In this document: positions 18,915 through 21,171 of the stretch, in pieces
Numbering within the stretch: position 1 is the first letter of the stretch
Layout of the letters: each line of letters starts with the position of its first letter
Virus record (IMG/VR): IMGVR_UViG_3300011116_000303
Coordinates: 1-21,171 of that record
Strand: one strand, 5' to 3'
Source of the DNA: a virus
Length of the DNA stretch: 21,171 nt
Program-made: the position numbers and the translations under genes
The notes under the pieces: generated by a model
The model's input: only the letters and a program-made list of their open reading frames with translations
Told to the model about the DNA's origin: nothing
Database searches by the model: none

Positions 18915-20791
18915 TGGCCGACAACAATCCACGGGCAACGTATTATCAAAGAATTTTAGAGGCGTTAAACCAGCGTGAAAGCTGGGAGAACCGCCAGCGG
19001 TTGTTTTATCAGGCTCGTTACTTTGGCGTTCGCCGCAAGATCAAGCCTTGGCCTACTGCCGCCGATCTACACGTTCAGTTGATTGATACTGCCATTGAGA
19101 AACTGAAACCCAGCTTCGTCAACAGCGCAATCGGCAACGACATCCTTTCCAGCTTTGTGCCTATGCGCCAGCAGTTGACTCCGATCACGGTTTCAGCCGA
19201 GCGTTGGTTTGATTACAATATGCGTGAGAAGACCAATTTCCAGAAGGAGATTGTGTCGGTCATCGACAACATTCTGCTCTATGGCCGTGGCGTTGCCAAG
19301 GTGATTTGGGACGAGGATAAGAAACAGATTAAGTTTGACGCTATCGACCCTTTCCATATTATTGTTCCTTCCTACACCAAGGAGTTCAAAGATGCGGATT
19401 TCATTGTACACATCCTCTCGACTAGTATCGACTCCTATAAGGCAAATCCCGCTTACAAGCAGGACGAGGAACTCATCAAGATCATTTCTGGTAAACCCTC
19501 CAAATCGGTGGGCTTACGAAGTGAAATTCAGGATGAGATTTATCGGCGTGAAGGAATTACTCAGGAAGGCGAAAATGATCGCATCATTCTTTGGGAAATG
19601 TATACGCCGACCAAGGACGGCTGGAAAGTAGAGACCTACAGTCCGCTTCAGATCCAGACCGACATCCGCAAGACTTTCATTCTGCCGTATAACCACGGCG
19701 AACCTCCTTTCGTTGATTTCCCCTATGAAGTAACAGGGGGCGGTTGGTATAGCCCAAGAGGAGTGGCCGAAATCCTACTCCCAGGCGAGAACCTGCTGAA
19801 TAAACTAAAGAACAGCCTCTCGGACTATGTGGAGCTTGCCAACCGACCCGTTTTCGAGGCACAGAACCCGATCTCGCTCAACACGGCGAATCTGAAGATG
19901 CAGCCTGGCCAGATCCTTCCTCAAGGGTTAAAGCCGGTTCAGTTCAGTCAACCTCCATTCGACTTCCAGCGTTTGATGCTGGAGGAGCGGATGCTGGCCG
20001 AACAACGCATGGGTCAGTTCGACATGAGCGCGGCTGGTCAGTATTCCGGGGCGGATCGCAAGACTGCCACTGAGGTGCAGGCTATCCAAGGTCAAGCCGC
20101 TGCGTCTGGAGATTTGAGAAACCGCATTTTCCGCATGAGCTTGGCGCATCTGTTCAAGCAGTGCTGGTCGCTTTACACGCAGTACAACAAGAAAGATTTG
20201 ATGTACCGCTACGCCGAGGAAACTGGGCAGATGGTTCCGGAAGGTATCCATGCAGAGTATTCAATCGAACCCAAGGGCGGATTAGATTTCATCAATCGCC
20301 AGTTTGCCCTTCAAAAGTCCGTGGCCCGGATGCAGATGTTCCAAAACAATCCTTTCGTCAACCAAGGCGAATTGGTTAAATCGGTGTTGGAGCAGGACGA
20401 TCCTTCATTGGTTCGCCGGTTGTTCCAAGACCCGCAGGCCGCTTCTGGCGACCAAGCCGAGGATCAAGCCACCGAGATTGCCACCATGCTTGCCACCGGA
20501 TTCCCTGTGGCGATCAAACCTTCAGACGATCATAAGGCGCACATCTCTGTATTGTTTGCCTTTAACCAAGCGGCGCAAGCCCGCCAGCAGCCTGTAGACC
20601 AGGCAGCCATGCAGGTACTCATGGCTCACCTCCAGCAGCACTTGGCTGCCTTGGAGAAGATCGACCCCAACACATCCCGCGCTATCCAAAAACAGCTTCG
20701 TGATGCGGCTAAAGCCCAAGTCCAACAGCAGGCACAGCAGTTGCCTCCTGGTGCGATGCAGGGTCAAGCACCCGCTCCGATGCCTGCTTGA
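18914..20791 (+). CDS. Portal protein
   Basis: This 625-residue protein starts in a one-base overlap with the lipoprotein stop. It follows the terminase subunits as portals do. The pattern is that of podovirus-type head-tail connectors: an N-terminal helical region with WPTAADLHVQLIDTAIEKLK, the VIDNILLYGRGVAKVIWDED core, AIDPFHIIVP, then GEPPFVDFPYEVTGGGWYSP, RGVAEILLPGENLLNKLKNS and a barrel-like C-terminal helical region ending in a Gln/Ala-rich tail (KAQVQQQAQQLPPGAM). It forms the twelve-subunit ring through which DNA is packaged. The family call is by order and motif, without alignment. It seems intact. Confidence 0.87.
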   Translation: MADNNPRATYYQRILEALNQRESWENRQRLFYQARYFGVRRKIKPWPTAADLHVQLIDTAIEKLKPSFVNSAIGNDILSSFVPMRQQLTPITVSAERWFDYNMREKTNFQKEIVSVIDNILLYGRGVAKVIWDEDKKQIKFDAIDPFHIIVPSYTKEFKDADFIVHILSTSIDSYKANPAYKQDEELIKIISGKPSKSVGLRSEIQDEIYRREGITQEGENDRIILWEMYTPTKDGWKVETYSPLQIQTDIRKTFILPYNHGEPPFVDFPYEVTGGGWYSPRGVAEILLPGENLLNKLKNSLSDYVELANRPVFEAQNPISLNTANLKMQPGQILPQGLKPVQFSQPPFDFQRLMLEERMLAEQRMGQFDMSAAGQYSGADRKTATEVQAIQGQAAASGDLRNRIFRMSLAHLFKQCWSLYTQYNKKDLMYRYAEETGQMVPEGIHAEYSIEPKGGLDFINRQFALQKSVARMQMFQNNPFVNQGELVKSVLEQDDPSLVRRLFQDPQAASGDQAEDQATEIATMLATGFPVAIKPSDDHKAHISVLFAFNQAAQARQQPVDQAAMQVLMAHLQQHLAALEKIDPNTSRAIQKQLRDAAKAQVQQQAQQLPPGAMQGQAPAPMPA

Positions 20792-20802
20792 AGGTACCGG
20801 TA

Positions 20803-21171
20803 ATGCGGGATGTCTTCCAGCAGGAAGGCTTGAGACATCTTTGCGAGTGGGCTAACAAAGAAGGTGCAGTAGGCAAGGCGGTTGAGATTGGCTCTTACAG
20901 CGGTGAGGGTACTATTGTCATCGCCAAATACTTTAAGGAAGTTCTGGCCGTAGATCCTTGGCTAAACGGCTACGACATCAATGACCGGGCGAGCCAACAA
21001 TGCCCGATGAAATTTGTTTTTGAGAAATTCCAAGAAAATACCAAGGGTCTTGGTAACGTCATGTATAGCCGTGGGAAAAGTCTTGACGCATTGCCTCACG
21101 TCAAGGATGGTGATTTAGATTTTATTTATGTTGACGGCGATCACAGGTATGAAGCGGTCTTGGCTGACATC
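20803..21171 (+). CDS. Class I SAM methyltransferase (Methyltransf_24-like), partial
   Basis: The frame runs off the window end, giving 123 residues. ATG 20803 follows AAGG by nine bases. The motifs are AVEIGSYSGEGTIVIAKYF (SAM glycine loop, motif I), VLAVDPW (acidic residue after strand two) and DFIYVDGDHRYEAVLADI, the hallmark of Methyltransf_24-type enzymes. Such proteins in phages are often encoded near glycan or tail genes and may methylate a sugar or a small molecule. Its position right after the portal gene is unusual, since a scaffold or capsid gene is usually next. The substrate is unknown. Confidence 0.82.
   Translation, partial: MRDVFQQEGLRHLCEWANKEGAVGKAVEIGSYSGEGTIVIAKYFKEVLAVDPWLNGYDINDRASQQCPMKFVFEKFQENTKGLGNVMYSRGKSLDALPHVKDGDLDFIYVDGDHRYEAVLADI

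Overview
The window looks like part of a tailed double-stranded DNA bacteriophage genome. It carries a small and a large terminase subunit and a portal protein in the usual order, a primase/helicase, phage-type recombination nucleases, a long run of tightly packed small genes with ATGA or 1-base overlaps, and clear Shine-Dalgarno sequences. There is no rRNA, tRNA, integrase or bacterial housekeeping gene. The host cannot be named from the sequence. Shine-Dalgarno use shows it is bacterial, and most genes resemble those of environmental phages of unknown host.

Layout. (1) 1-492: the tail of a rightward gene, then a leftward gene for a small secreted repeat protein. (2) 521-3026: a recombination/repair module with two small PD-(D/E)XK-type nucleases, a single-strand DNA-binding-like protein and a RecB/Cas4-type exonuclease. 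(3) 3026-9852: a long rightward operon of small unknown proteins and micro-membrane proteins. Among them are a GT-A glycosyltransferase, a 2OG-Fe(II) oxygenase, a C5-cytosine DNA methyltransferase and a GT9-type glycosyltransferase. A second 163-codon frame lies inside the methyltransferase gene and appears to be a real overlapping gene. (4) 9853-10075: a leader with two tandem copies of a covarying three-way-junction RNA. (5) 10076-13699: primase-polymerase/SF3 helicase, a detached zinc-ribbon protein and small genes. (6) 13700-16148: a leftward accessory cluster, with short repeats and hairpin-bearing junctions that share a GATA-loop element. (7) 16223-21171: the late module, with terminase small and large subunits, a holin-like protein, a nested pair resembling i-spanin/o-spanin, the portal, and the start of a SAM methyltransferase.

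The nucleases, the SSB-like protein and the primase/helicase should form the replication-recombination machinery. No DNA polymerase or recombinase is visible here. The cytosine methyltransferase, oxygenase and glycosyltransferases could form a DNA or glycan modification pathway, but this is inference. The best candidates for something undescribed are the tandem RNA (9861-10021), the gene-within-gene in the methyltransferase (7522-8013) and the repeated stop-adjacent hairpin/GATA leaders of the leftward cluster.
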